64,000 bases of DNA from Pedobacter quisquiliarum (lineage in GTDB: Bacteria > Bacteroidota > Bacteroidia > Sphingobacteriales > Sphingobacteriaceae). Position 1 is the stretch's first letter. The number at the start of each line of letters is the position of its first letter. The DNA lies in contig NZ_BMIL01000010.1 in NCBI RefSeq assembly GCF_014642175.1, forward strand, positions 98,022 through 162,021. Reading direction: 5' to 3'. Positions 9,137 through 16,902 of this stretch are shown here, in pieces. Under the pieces are notes generated by a model, which was given only the letters and a program-made list of their open reading frames with translations, did not search any database and was not told the DNA's origin. A program made the translations under genes and the position numbers.

Positions 9137-10278
9137 TGAATGATCACAGCCCTTCAAAAAAGATCTGGAAAAAGTTCAGGAAGAATAAGTTTGCAGTAGG
9201 CGGACTCCTGTTCATTCTCGCAACCATGATCATCGGCATCCTGGGCTACCTCGTTACGCCAGACCAGACACCCATGGCCAACACCATGCACCTGCAGCTC
9301 AGCAACAAGAAGCCGGGCCGTAGCTTTAAATTTCTGATCATCAGCCGCAGCAATTCCGTTCAGCAGGTCAATGTATTTGAAAAGATGCTCTACGGTCAGG
9401 AAGCCAACTTCAAGAGCATACCCATCAACAGCTACAAAATCATTGGGGACAGGGTAGAAGCAGATGCGTACATCGGCGATGATGAACCTGGAGAGAAGAA
9501 AATCTACGCGATCAAAGACCTATGCAGCAGCTGCGATCTGAAAGACACCAAAAAGCTGAACACCCAGTTTGCAGCAAGCAATATCTATGAACAGCGTTTC
9601 CTGCTGGGCAGTGATATTTACGGCCGCGACCTGCTGAGCAGGCTCATCCTGGGCATCCGCGTTTCACTTTCCGTGGGCCTTATGGCGGTAATCATCTCCT
9701 TACTCATTGGCATCAGCCTTGGTGCCATCGCAGGTTACTTCGGCGGAAAGATCGATGCCGCCATTAGCTGGTTCATGAACGTGATCTGGTCGTTGCCCTC
9801 CTTACTGCTGGTCATTGCCATCTCCTTTGCACTGGGCAAAGGTTTCTGGCAAATCTTCATCGCCGTGGGCCTATCTACCTGGGTTGATGTCGCGCGCCTC
9901 GTCCGCGGACAAGTGATGGCGCTCAAAGAAGTGGAGTTTGTGGAAGCGTCCCGCGCATTGGGCTTCTCCACCAGCCGCATCATCATCAAACACATCCTGC
10001 CCAATATTGCAGGGCCGATCCTCGTGGTTGCCTCTGCGAACTTTGCCTCGGCAATCCTGCTGGAAACCGGACTGAGCTTCCTGGGCTTCGGCGCGCAGCC
10101 ACCCATGCCCAGCTGGGGCACGATGATCAAAGAACATTATGGATACATCATCATGGATGCCGCCTACCTGGCCGTGCTGCCCGGCCTCGCCATCATGTTT
10201 ACAGTATATGCGTTCAATGTGCTGGCCATCGGCCTGAGAGATGCCTTTGATGTGAAGTCGCAAAACGTAACGGTTTAG
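9136..10278 (+). CDS. ABC transporter permease, OppC/DppC type
   Basis: Inner-membrane permease of the peptide/nickel ABC family, 380 residues. One N-terminal helix (about 20-42) is followed by a periplasmic region of about 110 residues with a CSSC pair (C130, C133), then the five-helix permease core. The ATPase-docking EAA loop reads EASRALGFSTSRIIIKHILPN. The large periplasmic insert is longer than in E. coli OppC. No ATPase or binding protein lies beside it; instead it is coupled to the GT2 gene by TAATG. The substrate is unknown. Confidence 0.85.
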   Translation: MNDHSPSKKIWKKFRKNKFAVGGLLFILATMIIGILGYLVTPDQTPMANTMHLQLSNKKPGRSFKFLIISRSNSVQQVNVFEKMLYGQEANFKSIPINSYKIIGDRVEADAYIGDDEPGEKKIYAIKDLCSSCDLKDTKKLNTQFAASNIYEQRFLLGSDIYGRDLLSRLILGIRVSLSVGLMAVIISLLIGISLGAIAGYFGGKIDAAISWFMNVIWSLPSLLLVIAISFALGKGFWQIFIAVGLSTWVDVARLVRGQVMALKEVEFVEASRALGFSTSRIIIKHILPNIAGPILVVASANFASAILLETGLSFLGFGAQPPMPSWGTMIKEHYGYIIMDAAYLAVLPGLAIMFTVYAFNVLAIGLRDAFDVKSQNVTV

Positions 10279-10367
10279 CGCTGCTTCAGCAAAGCCCGGA
10301 CTGTTCCAAACCGCATCCCTGAAAAGAAATTTACTTTTTGCCTTTAATTCTTCAGCTGCATTATCCT

Positions 10368-10375
10368 TAACTTTG
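10368..10375 (+). promoter_or_regulatory. Promoter -7 element for rnhB
   Basis: TAACTTTG matches the Bacteroidota TAnnTTTG -7 element. It ends only 4 nt before the rnhB ATG, implying an mRNA with almost no leader. Confidence 0.6.
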
Positions 10376-10379
10376 CGGC

Positions 10380-10991
10380 ATGTTAATCAATTGTTTCCAA
10401 CGGGATCTGATCGAAGCAGGCTGCGATGAAGCAGGTAGGGGTTGCCTTGCCGGGCCGGTATATGCTGCCGCAGTGATTCTGCCCAGGAAATTCAAGTCTA
10501 AAATCCTGAACGACTCCAAGAAGCTCACACTCGAACAACGCCTGGAAATGCGCGAGGTGATCCAAAAGCAGGCCATTTGCTGGGCAGTCGGTTCTGTAGA
10601 CAACCATGAAATTGATGAGATTAACATCCTGAATGCCTCCTTTCTGGCTATGCACCGCGCGATAGATCAGCTGATGGTCATCCCGCAATACCTGGTGATC
10701 GATGGCAACAGATTCAAACCGTACTCCGATATTCCGCATGCCTGCATTGTTAAAGGGGACGGCAAGTACCTGAACATCGCTGCAGCTTCCATTCTGGCTA
10801 AAACCTACCGCGATGAGTACATGGCCAACATCGCGCAGGAACATCCTGAATATAACTGGCACCAGAATAAAGGCTACGGCACCGCGGCGCATCGCCTCGT
10901 TTCTATTGAAAAAGGATTAACACCATATCACAGAAGAACCTTCAGCATCAGTCACCCGCAATTCGATGGGATGCCTGATCTTGTCGTATAA
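10380..10991 (+). CDS. rnhB: Ribonuclease HII
   Basis: Cleaves RNA in RNA-DNA hybrids and at single embedded ribonucleotides, 203 residues. The N-terminal signature AGCDEAGRGCLAGPVY holds catalytic D16 and E17; a further acid lies in LVIDGNRF. The C-terminal HRRTFSI stretch is typical. The start is fixed: an in-frame TAA lies 12 nt upstream and no other start precedes the catalytic motif. A promoter element abuts the ATG. Confidence 0.95.
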   Translation: MLINCFQRDLIEAGCDEAGRGCLAGPVYAAAVILPRKFKSKILNDSKKLTLEQRLEMREVIQKQAICWAVGSVDNHEIDEINILNASFLAMHRAIDQLMVIPQYLVIDGNRFKPYSDIPHACIVKGDGKYLNIAAASILAKTYRDEYMANIAQEHPEYNWHQNKGYGTAAHRLVSIEKGLTPYHRRTFSISHPQFDGMPDLVV

Positions 10992-10996
10992 ATTTG
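10989..10996 (+). promoter_or_regulatory. Promoter -7 element for the GT-B glycosyltransferase
   Basis: TAAATTTG, a match to TAnnTTTG, overlaps the end of rnhB and lies 12 nt before the TTG start at 11009. The gene may also be read through from rnhB. Confidence 0.5.
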
Positions 10997-11008
10997 TACT
11001 TTCAATAA

Positions 11009-12211
11009 TTGAAAACGCTTTTTATTACAAACCGGGTCCCTTTTCCGCCGAAGAGCGGCTATCCTATAGTTGTTTATAACACAATTAAGGGCCTGCTTCG
11101 TATGGGCGTTGATGTCACCTTATTGAGCATAAATCCCAATCAGCATGCGGTGGATGTCGACGACATCTATGATCCGGTTTTTGAAGCCATCAAGTTCCAC
11201 CACTACAACATCAACACCGAAGCGAATTTCATCGGTGCGCTTTTCAACATCTTCTCCAATGAGTCTTACAACGTCTCCAGGTTTTTCGATGATGAAGCGG
11301 GGCGTTTATTAGAGGATGTACTGCGGGAGACAGAATTTGATATCATTCAGTTTGAAAGCCTGTTCGTGGTACCTTACCTCGACATCGTAAAGGCCAACAG
11401 CAAGGCTAGGCTCATTTACCGTGCCCACAACATGCTGTTCGACGTCTGGGAGCGCCTTTCGCAAAGCGAGAAGTTCAGACCCAAGCGCCACTACCTGGAG
11501 TTTCTGGCCAGGCGCCTTAAAGCTTACGAAAGTGAACAGATCAACCGATTCCATCGCGTATTTGCCATTTCAGAACCCGACCGGCATCACATCATCAAAC
11601 TGGGCTGTGAAACCAATGTAGACGTGTTCCCGGTATCCCTGGACATCAATGAATACAAAAGTGATGCGCTGCAACCCAACTTCCCGACTTTGTTCCACCT
11701 GGGTTCTATGGACTGGATCCCGAACCGGGAGGGTATCGAATGGTTTCTGGATGAAGTGTGGCCGGATATCGAAGAGCTAAACAGCGAACTCCGCTTTTAC
11801 ATTGCCGGCCGGAACATGCCGAGGAAGTTTTTCGACTACGACTCTGATAATGTGCTGGTGGAAGGAGAGATATTCGATGCCGTGGAATTTATGAATTCCA
11901 AATCCATCATGATTGTACCCTTACTATCCGGGAGCGGTATGCGCGTGAAAATCCTCGAAGGGATGGCAATGGGCAAATGTATCATTGCAACAACCATTGC
12001 CGCAGAAGGTATCGCCTGTGAACATGGAAAAGACATTCTGCTTGCGGATACGCCCGACGAATTCTACCGTTACATCCTGCAGTGCCTTACCCAGCCGCGA
12101 AAATGGCGGGCTATAGGGATGGAGGCCAGGAAGACCGCCGAGCGCGAATACGACATCGATGGGGTATCTCAAAGGATGTTTCAGGTATATCAGCAACTAC
12201 TTAATGCTTAA
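11009..12211 (+). CDS. GT-B fold glycosyltransferase (family 1/4)
   Basis: Cytoplasmic retaining glycosyltransferase, 400 residues. The N-terminal Rossmann part begins KTLFITNRVPFPPKSGYPI. The C-terminal donor-site part shows LFHLGSMDWIPNREGIEWF and the motif PLLSGSGMRVKILEGMAMGKCIIAT, which holds the conserved EGMA acid region and binds the sugar nucleotide. TTG start, chosen because the conserved N-terminus precedes any ATG. A gap of 17 nt from rnhB. Sugar and acceptor are unknown. Confidence 0.85.
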   Translation: MKTLFITNRVPFPPKSGYPIVVYNTIKGLLRMGVDVTLLSINPNQHAVDVDDIYDPVFEAIKFHHYNINTEANFIGALFNIFSNESYNVSRFFDDEAGRLLEDVLRETEFDIIQFESLFVVPYLDIVKANSKARLIYRAHNMLFDVWERLSQSEKFRPKRHYLEFLARRLKAYESEQINRFHRVFAISEPDRHHIIKLGCETNVDVFPVSLDINEYKSDALQPNFPTLFHLGSMDWIPNREGIEWFLDEVWPDIEELNSELRFYIAGRNMPRKFFDYDSDNVLVEGEIFDAVEFMNSKSIMIVPLLSGSGMRVKILEGMAMGKCIIATTIAAEGIACEHGKDILLADTPDEFYRYILQCLTQPRKWRAIGMEARKTAEREYDIDGVSQRMFQVYQQLLNA

Positions 12212-12220
12212 AAATTTGTG

Positions 12221-12228
12221 TAGTTTTG
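12221..12228 (+). promoter_or_regulatory. Promoter -7 element for gcvT
   Basis: TAGTTTTG matches TAnnTTTG and lies 22 nt before the gcvT ATG, giving a leader of roughly 15-18 nt. That is too short to hold a glycine riboswitch. Confidence 0.6.
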
Positions 12229-12250
12229 CATACAATTTTTAACAACAAGT

Positions 12251-13330
12251 ATGAAAGAGATCGCTTTAACAAACAAACACATTTCCCTGGGTGCTAAAAT
12301 GGTTCCCTTTGCTGGCTACAACATGCCGGTACAATATGAAGGCATTAATGCCGAACACGCAACCGTTAGGCAGGGTGTTGGTGTTTTCGATGTGTCGCAT
12401 ATGGGCGAGTTTATTCTTAAAGGTGAAAATGCTTTAGATCTTATTCAACGTGTTACCAGCAACGATGCTTCCAAGCTATACGATGGTAAAATTCAGTACT
12501 CCTGCCTGCCAAATGAAAATGGCGGAATTGTAGACGATTTACTGGTTTACCGCATAGACGAGAAAAGCTACATGCTTGTTGTAAATGCTTCCAACATTGA
12601 GAAAGACTGGAACTGGATCCAGCAATACAATACCAAAGACGTGGAGATGCACAACATCTCTGATAAAACTTCCCTCCTTGCCGTTCAAGGCCCTAAAGCT
12701 GCAGAAGCACTGCAAAGCCTTACCGATGTGGATCTTGCTTCTATGGAATACTACACTTTCGTTAAAGGGCAGTTTGCAGGGGTAGACAACGTACTGATTT
12801 CCGCAACTGGCTACACGGGTGCTGGTGGTTTCGAGATCTATTTCGATAACGAACATGCAGATAAAATCTGGGATGCCATTTTTGAAGCCGGTGCAAGCCT
12901 GGGCATTAAGCCGATCGGTTTAGGTGCACGTGATACCTTACGACTGGAAATGGGTTTCTGCCTTTACGGGAATGACATTGACGATAATACTTCGCCAATT
13001 GAAGCTGGATTGGGCTGGATCACCAAGTTCACCAAAGACTTCACCAACAGCGAAGCCCTAAAAGCAGAAAAAGAAGCAGGTGTAAAAAGTAAACTTGTCG
13101 GCTTTGAAATGATTGACCGTGGTATTCCACGTCATGACTATGAAATTGTTGATGCTGAAGGTCAGGTTATCGGCCGTGTAACTTCAGGCACACAAGCACC
13201 ATCCCTGCAAAAAGCAATCGGTATGGGCTACGTAAATAAGGAATTCGCTAAAGAAGGCACTGAAATTTACATCAGTATCCGCAACAACAAGATCAAAGCG
13301 AAAGTTGTCAAGTTCCCATTCTATAAATAA
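12251..13330 (+). CDS. gcvT: Glycine cleavage system T protein (aminomethyltransferase)
   Basis: Transfers the methylene group from the aminomethyl-lipoyl H protein to tetrahydrofolate and releases ammonia. 359 residues, normal length. Family landmarks include [15 protein letters not shown] at the start, [10 protein letters not shown], the folate-domain stretch [33 protein letters not shown] and the C-terminal [19 protein letters not shown]. The gcvP and gcvH genes are not in the window, so the system is dispersed. comB follows after 18 nt, probably in the same transcript. Confidence 0.95.
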   Translation: MKEIALTNKHISLGAKMVPFAGYNMPVQYEGINAEHATVRQGVGVFDVSHMGEFILKGENALDLIQRVTSNDASKLYDGKIQYSCLPNENGGIVDDLLVYRIDEKSYMLVVNASNIEKDWNWIQQYNTKDVEMHNISDKTSLLAVQGPKAAEALQSLTDVDLASMEYYTFVKGQFAGVDNVLISATGYTGAGGFEIYFDNEHADKIWDAIFEAGASLGIKPIGLGARDTLRLEMGFCLYGNDIDDNTSPIEAGLGWITKFTKDFTNSEALKAEKEAGVKSKLVGFEMIDRGIPRHDYEIVDAEGQVIGRVTSGTQAPSLQKAIGMGYVNKEFAKEGTEIYISIRNNKIKAKVVKFPFYK

Positions 13331-13348
13331 GCTGTATCCATAATATAC

Positions 13349-14068
13349 ATGTCGAGAAAGATTGAAGTTTGTTTAACGCCCGCATTATTGGGCTTATATG
13401 ATTTAAAGAATAGCATTGTTGTCGTGATCGACATCCTCAGGGCAACCTCTTCCATGGTTTACGGGATCGATAATGGCGCTACCGCCATCATTCCTGTGGC
13501 ACAGGTTGAAGATTGCCTGGCGTATGCGGAACATGGTTATCTACTAGCTGCAGAACGCAACGGAGAAGTGGTTGCCGGTTACAATTTCGGGAATTCGCCA
13601 TTCTCCTACAGCGCTGAACATGTTGCTGGGAAAACCGTTGTGTTAACCACAACAAATGGAACCAAGGCACTACATATGGCACGCGCTACTGCACAGCAGG
13701 TGGTGATCGGGTCCTTCCTGAACCTGCAGGCCTTATGCGACTGGCTCAAAGAGCAATCGCAGGATGTACTCTTGTTATGTGCGGGCTGGAAAGATTCAGC
13801 GAACCTGGAAGATACCCTGTTTGCAGGTGCGGTGGTTAAAGCACTTCGTTCGGAATTTGTCGCCTTTGATGACTCCTCTGTTATTGCGGAAGATCTTTAT
13901 GGTCTTGCACAACACGACCTTGGCGCATATATGAACAAATCCTCACACAGCCACCGCCTTGCCGCATTAAACATCGGTGAAGATGTTAAATTCTGTCTGC
14001 AGCTCAATATTTGTCAGGCCATCCCAGTACTGGTAGGTGATGCCCTTGTGCCATTGAAAAAGAACTAG
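13349..14068 (+). CDS. comB: 2-phosphosulfolactate phosphatase family protein
   Basis: ComB-family Mg2+-dependent phosphatase, 239 residues. Family features are VVVIDILRATSSMVYGIDNGA near residues 25-45, LAAERNGEVVAGYNFGNSP, TTTNGTKAL and LCAGWKDSANLEDTLFAGA. In methanogens ComB makes sulfolactate for coenzyme M; Bacteroidota do not make coenzyme M, so its role here is open. A link to cysteate supply for sulfonolipids is only a suggestion. Probably co-transcribed with gcvT and closed by a terminator. Confidence 0.85.
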   Translation: MSRKIEVCLTPALLGLYDLKNSIVVVIDILRATSSMVYGIDNGATAIIPVAQVEDCLAYAEHGYLLAAERNGEVVAGYNFGNSPFSYSAEHVAGKTVVLTTTNGTKALHMARATAQQVVIGSFLNLQALCDWLKEQSQDVLLLCAGWKDSANLEDTLFAGAVVKALRSEFVAFDDSSVIAEDLYGLAQHDLGAYMNKSSHSHRLAALNIGEDVKFCLQLNICQAIPVLVGDALVPLKKN

Positions 14069-14089
14069 ATTTTAGATACCCATAAAAGC

Positions 14090-14121
14090 AGCCCTGCACA
14101 TCTTATGTGCGGGGCTTTTTG
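14090..14121 (+). terminator. Intrinsic terminator after comB
   Basis: An 11-bp stem with one G-U pair (14090-14100 with 14106-14116) and loop TCTTA, followed by five T, G and three T. Confidence 0.88.
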
Positions 14122-14167
14122 TTTGAACCTTGCCGGGCACAAGCTTGCATTTTGCTTAAGTGTTACT

Positions 14168-14211
14168 AAGTACTTGCTAAGGGGTTGCCCTATTCAACCA
14201 CTTGCCAAGTG
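14168..14211. repeat. Short palindromes in the comB-patatin gap
   Basis: The gap 14122-14322 has no gene. It holds AAGTACTT (14168-14175, palindromic) and CACTTGCCAAGTG (14199-14211, two exact 6-bp arms around one base), plus several CTTGC pentamers. Possible binding sites or a decayed element; function unknown. Confidence 0.4.
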
Positions 14212-14322
14212 CATGTTAAAAACTGTTCAAATCGCTTGTTTCCCAAGCGTTTTGTCAGATTTTTACCGCGGTTGGTGAGCAATGAAGATCAAGGCTCGCC
14301 TGGCACAGGAAAAGGAGGTTGT

Positions 14323-15093
14323 TTAAGCAAGGAGCTGTTTCAGCTTTTCGTTCGTCTCTAGCGCACGTAAGGTTTCTTCGTAAGCCAGCCAGTAGATCGT
14401 CTCTGCTTTGGCCGTGTCGAAGGTTTTAATTTCACCCATACCTTTAGGTTCAATTAACACGTCGCATAAGGGTGATTTCTCCTCCATATCCTTGTTTATG
14501 GACATCAGGAAGGCACGACCCATCAGTGCCCGGATCTTAGTAATTTTCTCCACCGGGTTCAGGTGGTTGCAGGAAGAGCCGATGATGAAATCGCAGTTAC
14601 CAATAAGGGGTTCAACAGGGAAATTATTCAGAATACCACCATCCACATACATCTGGTTGTTGATCATCACCGGACTGAAGATGCCGGGAATGCAGCTGGA
14701 AGCCTGTACCGTCTTGATCAATGGGCCTTGACTAAAGTATTCGATCTTCCCCTCACTGAAGTTCGTCGCCGCTATGGTTAAAGGAATTTTTAAACTTTCA
14801 ATACGGTCGTCCGGGAAATAGGTCTGAAATAAAGCGGTGGTACGCTCAATATTGATAAGGCCGAGTCCCTGCAGGGCAGGGCGGATGAAGCGGAGCAGTT
14901 TGGTCTTAAGGAAAATCTTGAGGCCCTCTTCAGGGTCTACACCAGAGGCATAGAAAGCGCCAGCAATGGAGCCGGCACTGGTACCGCTGATGTGACTGAA
15001 TTGTATGCCTGCGTTGGAGAAAGCTTTAAGCACGCCTAGATGTGCAATGCCCCGTATGCCGCCGCCGGATAGTACAATTCCTATTTTTCTCAT
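14323..15093 (-). CDS. Patatin-like phospholipase
   Basis: Ser-Asp dyad lipid acyl hydrolase, 256 residues. Visible motifs: the oxyanion loop GGGIRG (10-15), nucleophile elbow GTSAG (37-41, S39) and the catalytic Asp in VDGGILNNFPV. No signal peptide, so probably cytoplasmic. It overlaps the upstream GldB-like gene by 4 nt (ATGA), so the two are translationally coupled. Substrate unknown. Confidence 0.9.
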   Translation of the reverse strand: MRKIGIVLSGGGIRGIAHLGVLKAFSNAGIQFSHISGTSAGSIAGAFYASGVDPEEGLKIFLKTKLLRFIRPALQGLGLINIERTTALFQTYFPDDRIESLKIPLTIAATNFSEGKIEYFSQGPLIKTVQASSCIPGIFSPVMINNQMYVDGGILNNFPVEPLIGNCDFIIGSSCNHLNPVEKITKIRALMGRAFLMSINKDMEEKSPLCDVLIEPKGMGEIKTFDTAKAETIYWLAYEETLRALETNEKLKQLLA

Positions 15094-16124
15094 TGTTGTC
15101 TTGGTTTATATTTCGAGGCCCGCAGGATCTTTTCCGCGTCCGTATCGGCCATCAGTTCGGTTAAGCTTACATCCGGGTTCTCCTTCATGTACTTGCGCAC
15201 GATCTGCCAACCCATCCATACACCCAATTTTGGTGCCGATTGATTCTTTTCGCCAAGGCCAGGTGTAAAGGGCCCTTCACTCAGGTACACCTGTATCTTC
15301 TGGTAGTCTGTTTTAAAGAGCAGTTCATGCTCCATAAAGTAGCCCCAAATGTTGCCTTCGTAAGTCGTGCACCAGCCCAATTGTTTATCTGTATAACCAA
15401 TCTTTACTGAATCGGGTACCTTTTCATCCAGCACCTGGTCCATAAAATACAGGATCTTGCCATTATGCACCATTTTCGCAAGTAGCGTGCGGTCTTCATC
15501 ACGTTCCGGGAATAACTCCTCACGTGCAAAAGTTTCCGCTAAGCGTGGAACAACATACGTCGGGGTGAACCTCCTGGAGATGTATTGCGGTACGCTGGAC
15601 ACGATGGCGGGGTAGAAACGACTGTCGCGCCCCAGGAACATATCCAGTCCGATGCCCATGTAGCCATCGCCAATTGGCGTTTGCACCTCAAAGCCGGAGA
15701 TAAAAGCGATGAACCGTGGTACGTTAACTTTCGGGTAGTAGTGTTTGATGTATTTAAAGGTGGTGCTGAGCTCTTTTTCAATAGGTGCCATGTCTTTGAA
15801 CACACTATCGGCATCATGACTCAGGTCTTTAAAGGCCTGATCTTTATACAACACATCCAGGATTTCCGGGCCGGAATAGGCCCCGTTGCCCACAATGCGA
15901 GTTACGTAATCCTGGTAGAAATAACCATACTGCTTAGCGAGTACCTGGTCGGTTTGCTGCGGTCCTTTATTCATGCCAGCCACCACGTCCTTATCAAAAC
16001 GTTCAATAGCAATGTCCAATTTAATGTCTTCTACATAAGGGCGATTGTTTTGCTTGCAGGAAAACAGTGCTAGCAGAGCGGCAAAAAAAAGATAGATTTG
16101 GGAAAACTTAACGGTATTGTTCAT
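15090..16124 (-). CDS. GldB-family lipoprotein
   Basis: 344 residues. The N-terminus FFAALLALFSCKQNN is a lipoprotein signal with the lipid-anchored Cys in LFSC. The mature part (DIKLDIAIERFDKDV, then YYPKVNVPRFIAFISGFE, DMFLGRDSRFYP and EHELLFKTD) resembles GldB, an essential gliding-motility lipoprotein of flavobacteria that is also widespread in non-gliding Bacteroidota. Start 16124 gives the lipoprotein signal; a -7 element lies 6 nt upstream. nadE lies nearby, as I recall for gldB in flavobacteria. No other gld gene is in the window. Confidence 0.8.
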   Translation of the reverse strand: MNNTVKFSQIYLFFAALLALFSCKQNNRPYVEDIKLDIAIERFDKDVVAGMNKGPQQTDQVLAKQYGYFYQDYVTRIVGNGAYSGPEILDVLYKDQAFKDLSHDADSVFKDMAPIEKELSTTFKYIKHYYPKVNVPRFIAFISGFEVQTPIGDGYMGIGLDMFLGRDSRFYPAIVSSVPQYISRRFTPTYVVPRLAETFAREELFPERDEDRTLLAKMVHNGKILYFMDQVLDEKVPDSVKIGYTDKQLGWCTTYEGNIWGYFMEHELLFKTDYQKIQVYLSEGPFTPGLGEKNQSAPKLGVWMGWQIVRKYMKENPDVSLTELMADTDAEKILRASKYKPRQQ

Positions 16125-16130
16125 GTTGAA

Positions 16131-16138
16131 CAAATATA
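16131..16138 (-). promoter_or_regulatory. Promoter -7 element for the GldB-like gene
   Basis: On the minus strand this reads TATATTTG, an exact TAnnTTTG match, 6 nt before the ATG. It implies a very short or absent leader. Confidence 0.55.
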
Positions 16139-16178
16139 GACAGATGACCCCAGCCCACCGGGCCAATATTTACTTTTT

Positions 16179-16844
16179 ATGAAAAAACTCTTATTTACGC
16201 TAGTATTCTTTTGTTTAACGGGTAGCGCTTTTGCACAATGGCAGAATGGACCTATCAGCAATGATTTTAGACTTGGTCTAACGGCGCATCCAACTTTCGG
16301 ATGGTTGAAGCCTGAAAATGGTAAAGGTGAGGGCACCAGCCTTGGTTTCTCTTATGGATTACTGGGTGATTTTAACTTCGCTGAAAACTATAGCTTCTCT
16401 ACCGGTTTAACCATCACCACCATCAATGGTAAAAGCACAGAAATCAACCCGCCGGGTTTTACTGGTGATGTTGCAAACGCTTATAAGCTGAAATACAAGC
16501 TTCAGTACATTGAAGTGCCGCTTACCGTGAAACTTAGAACTTCTAAAGTAGGGCAAATGGTTTGGTACGGACAGTTTGGTTTATCCAACGATTTTAACAT
16601 TGGTGCGAAGCAGGATGTAGAACTGTCCGGCAGAAAAGTCGCTGAAGACAGGAACATCAAAGACCTTACAAACTTCTACAGAGCGGGCTTGATTTTAGGT
16701 GCTGGTGGCGAGTTTGACCTGGATTCACATACCAGCGTTGCGGTAGGTTTAACCTTCAACAATGGATTCACCGACATCAGCGATGATAAGAACCACAGCA
16801 TTCGCAACCACTACGTAGGGTTGAACCTTGCTGTATTCTTTTAA
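16179..16844 (+). CDS. Outer membrane beta-barrel protein (porin-like, PorT-type)
   Basis: 221 residues with signal peptide MKKLLFTLVFFCLTGSAFAQ. The mature protein is made of alternating amphipathic strands (GLTAHPTFGWL, YSFSTGLTITTINGKS, IEVPLTVKLRTS, VGLTFNNGFTDIS) and ends in an aromatic residue (GLNLAVFF), the usual outer-membrane barrel end. Eight or so strands are likely. Divergent from the GldB-like gene. Function beyond barrel structure is not readable. Confidence 0.8.
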   Translation: MKKLLFTLVFFCLTGSAFAQWQNGPISNDFRLGLTAHPTFGWLKPENGKGEGTSLGFSYGLLGDFNFAENYSFSTGLTITTINGKSTEINPPGFTGDVANAYKLKYKLQYIEVPLTVKLRTSKVGQMVWYGQFGLSNDFNIGAKQDVELSGRKVAEDRNIKDLTNFYRAGLILGAGGEFDLDSHTSVAVGLTFNNGFTDISDDKNHSIRNHYVGLNLAVFF

Positions 16845-16902
16845 GCTCTGCTTACAGGCCTTTTATGCCTGCCGGTTTATTGATCACTAATATGCTTGAC
16901 TA

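Noticed and set aside
12212..12250. Glycine riboswitch before gcvT
   Set aside because: The leader after the promoter is under 20 nt, too short for any riboswitch.
15090..16124. GldB-like gene as proof of gliding motility
   Set aside because: No other gld or spr gene is in the window and GldB homologues are kept in non-gliding Bacteroidota.
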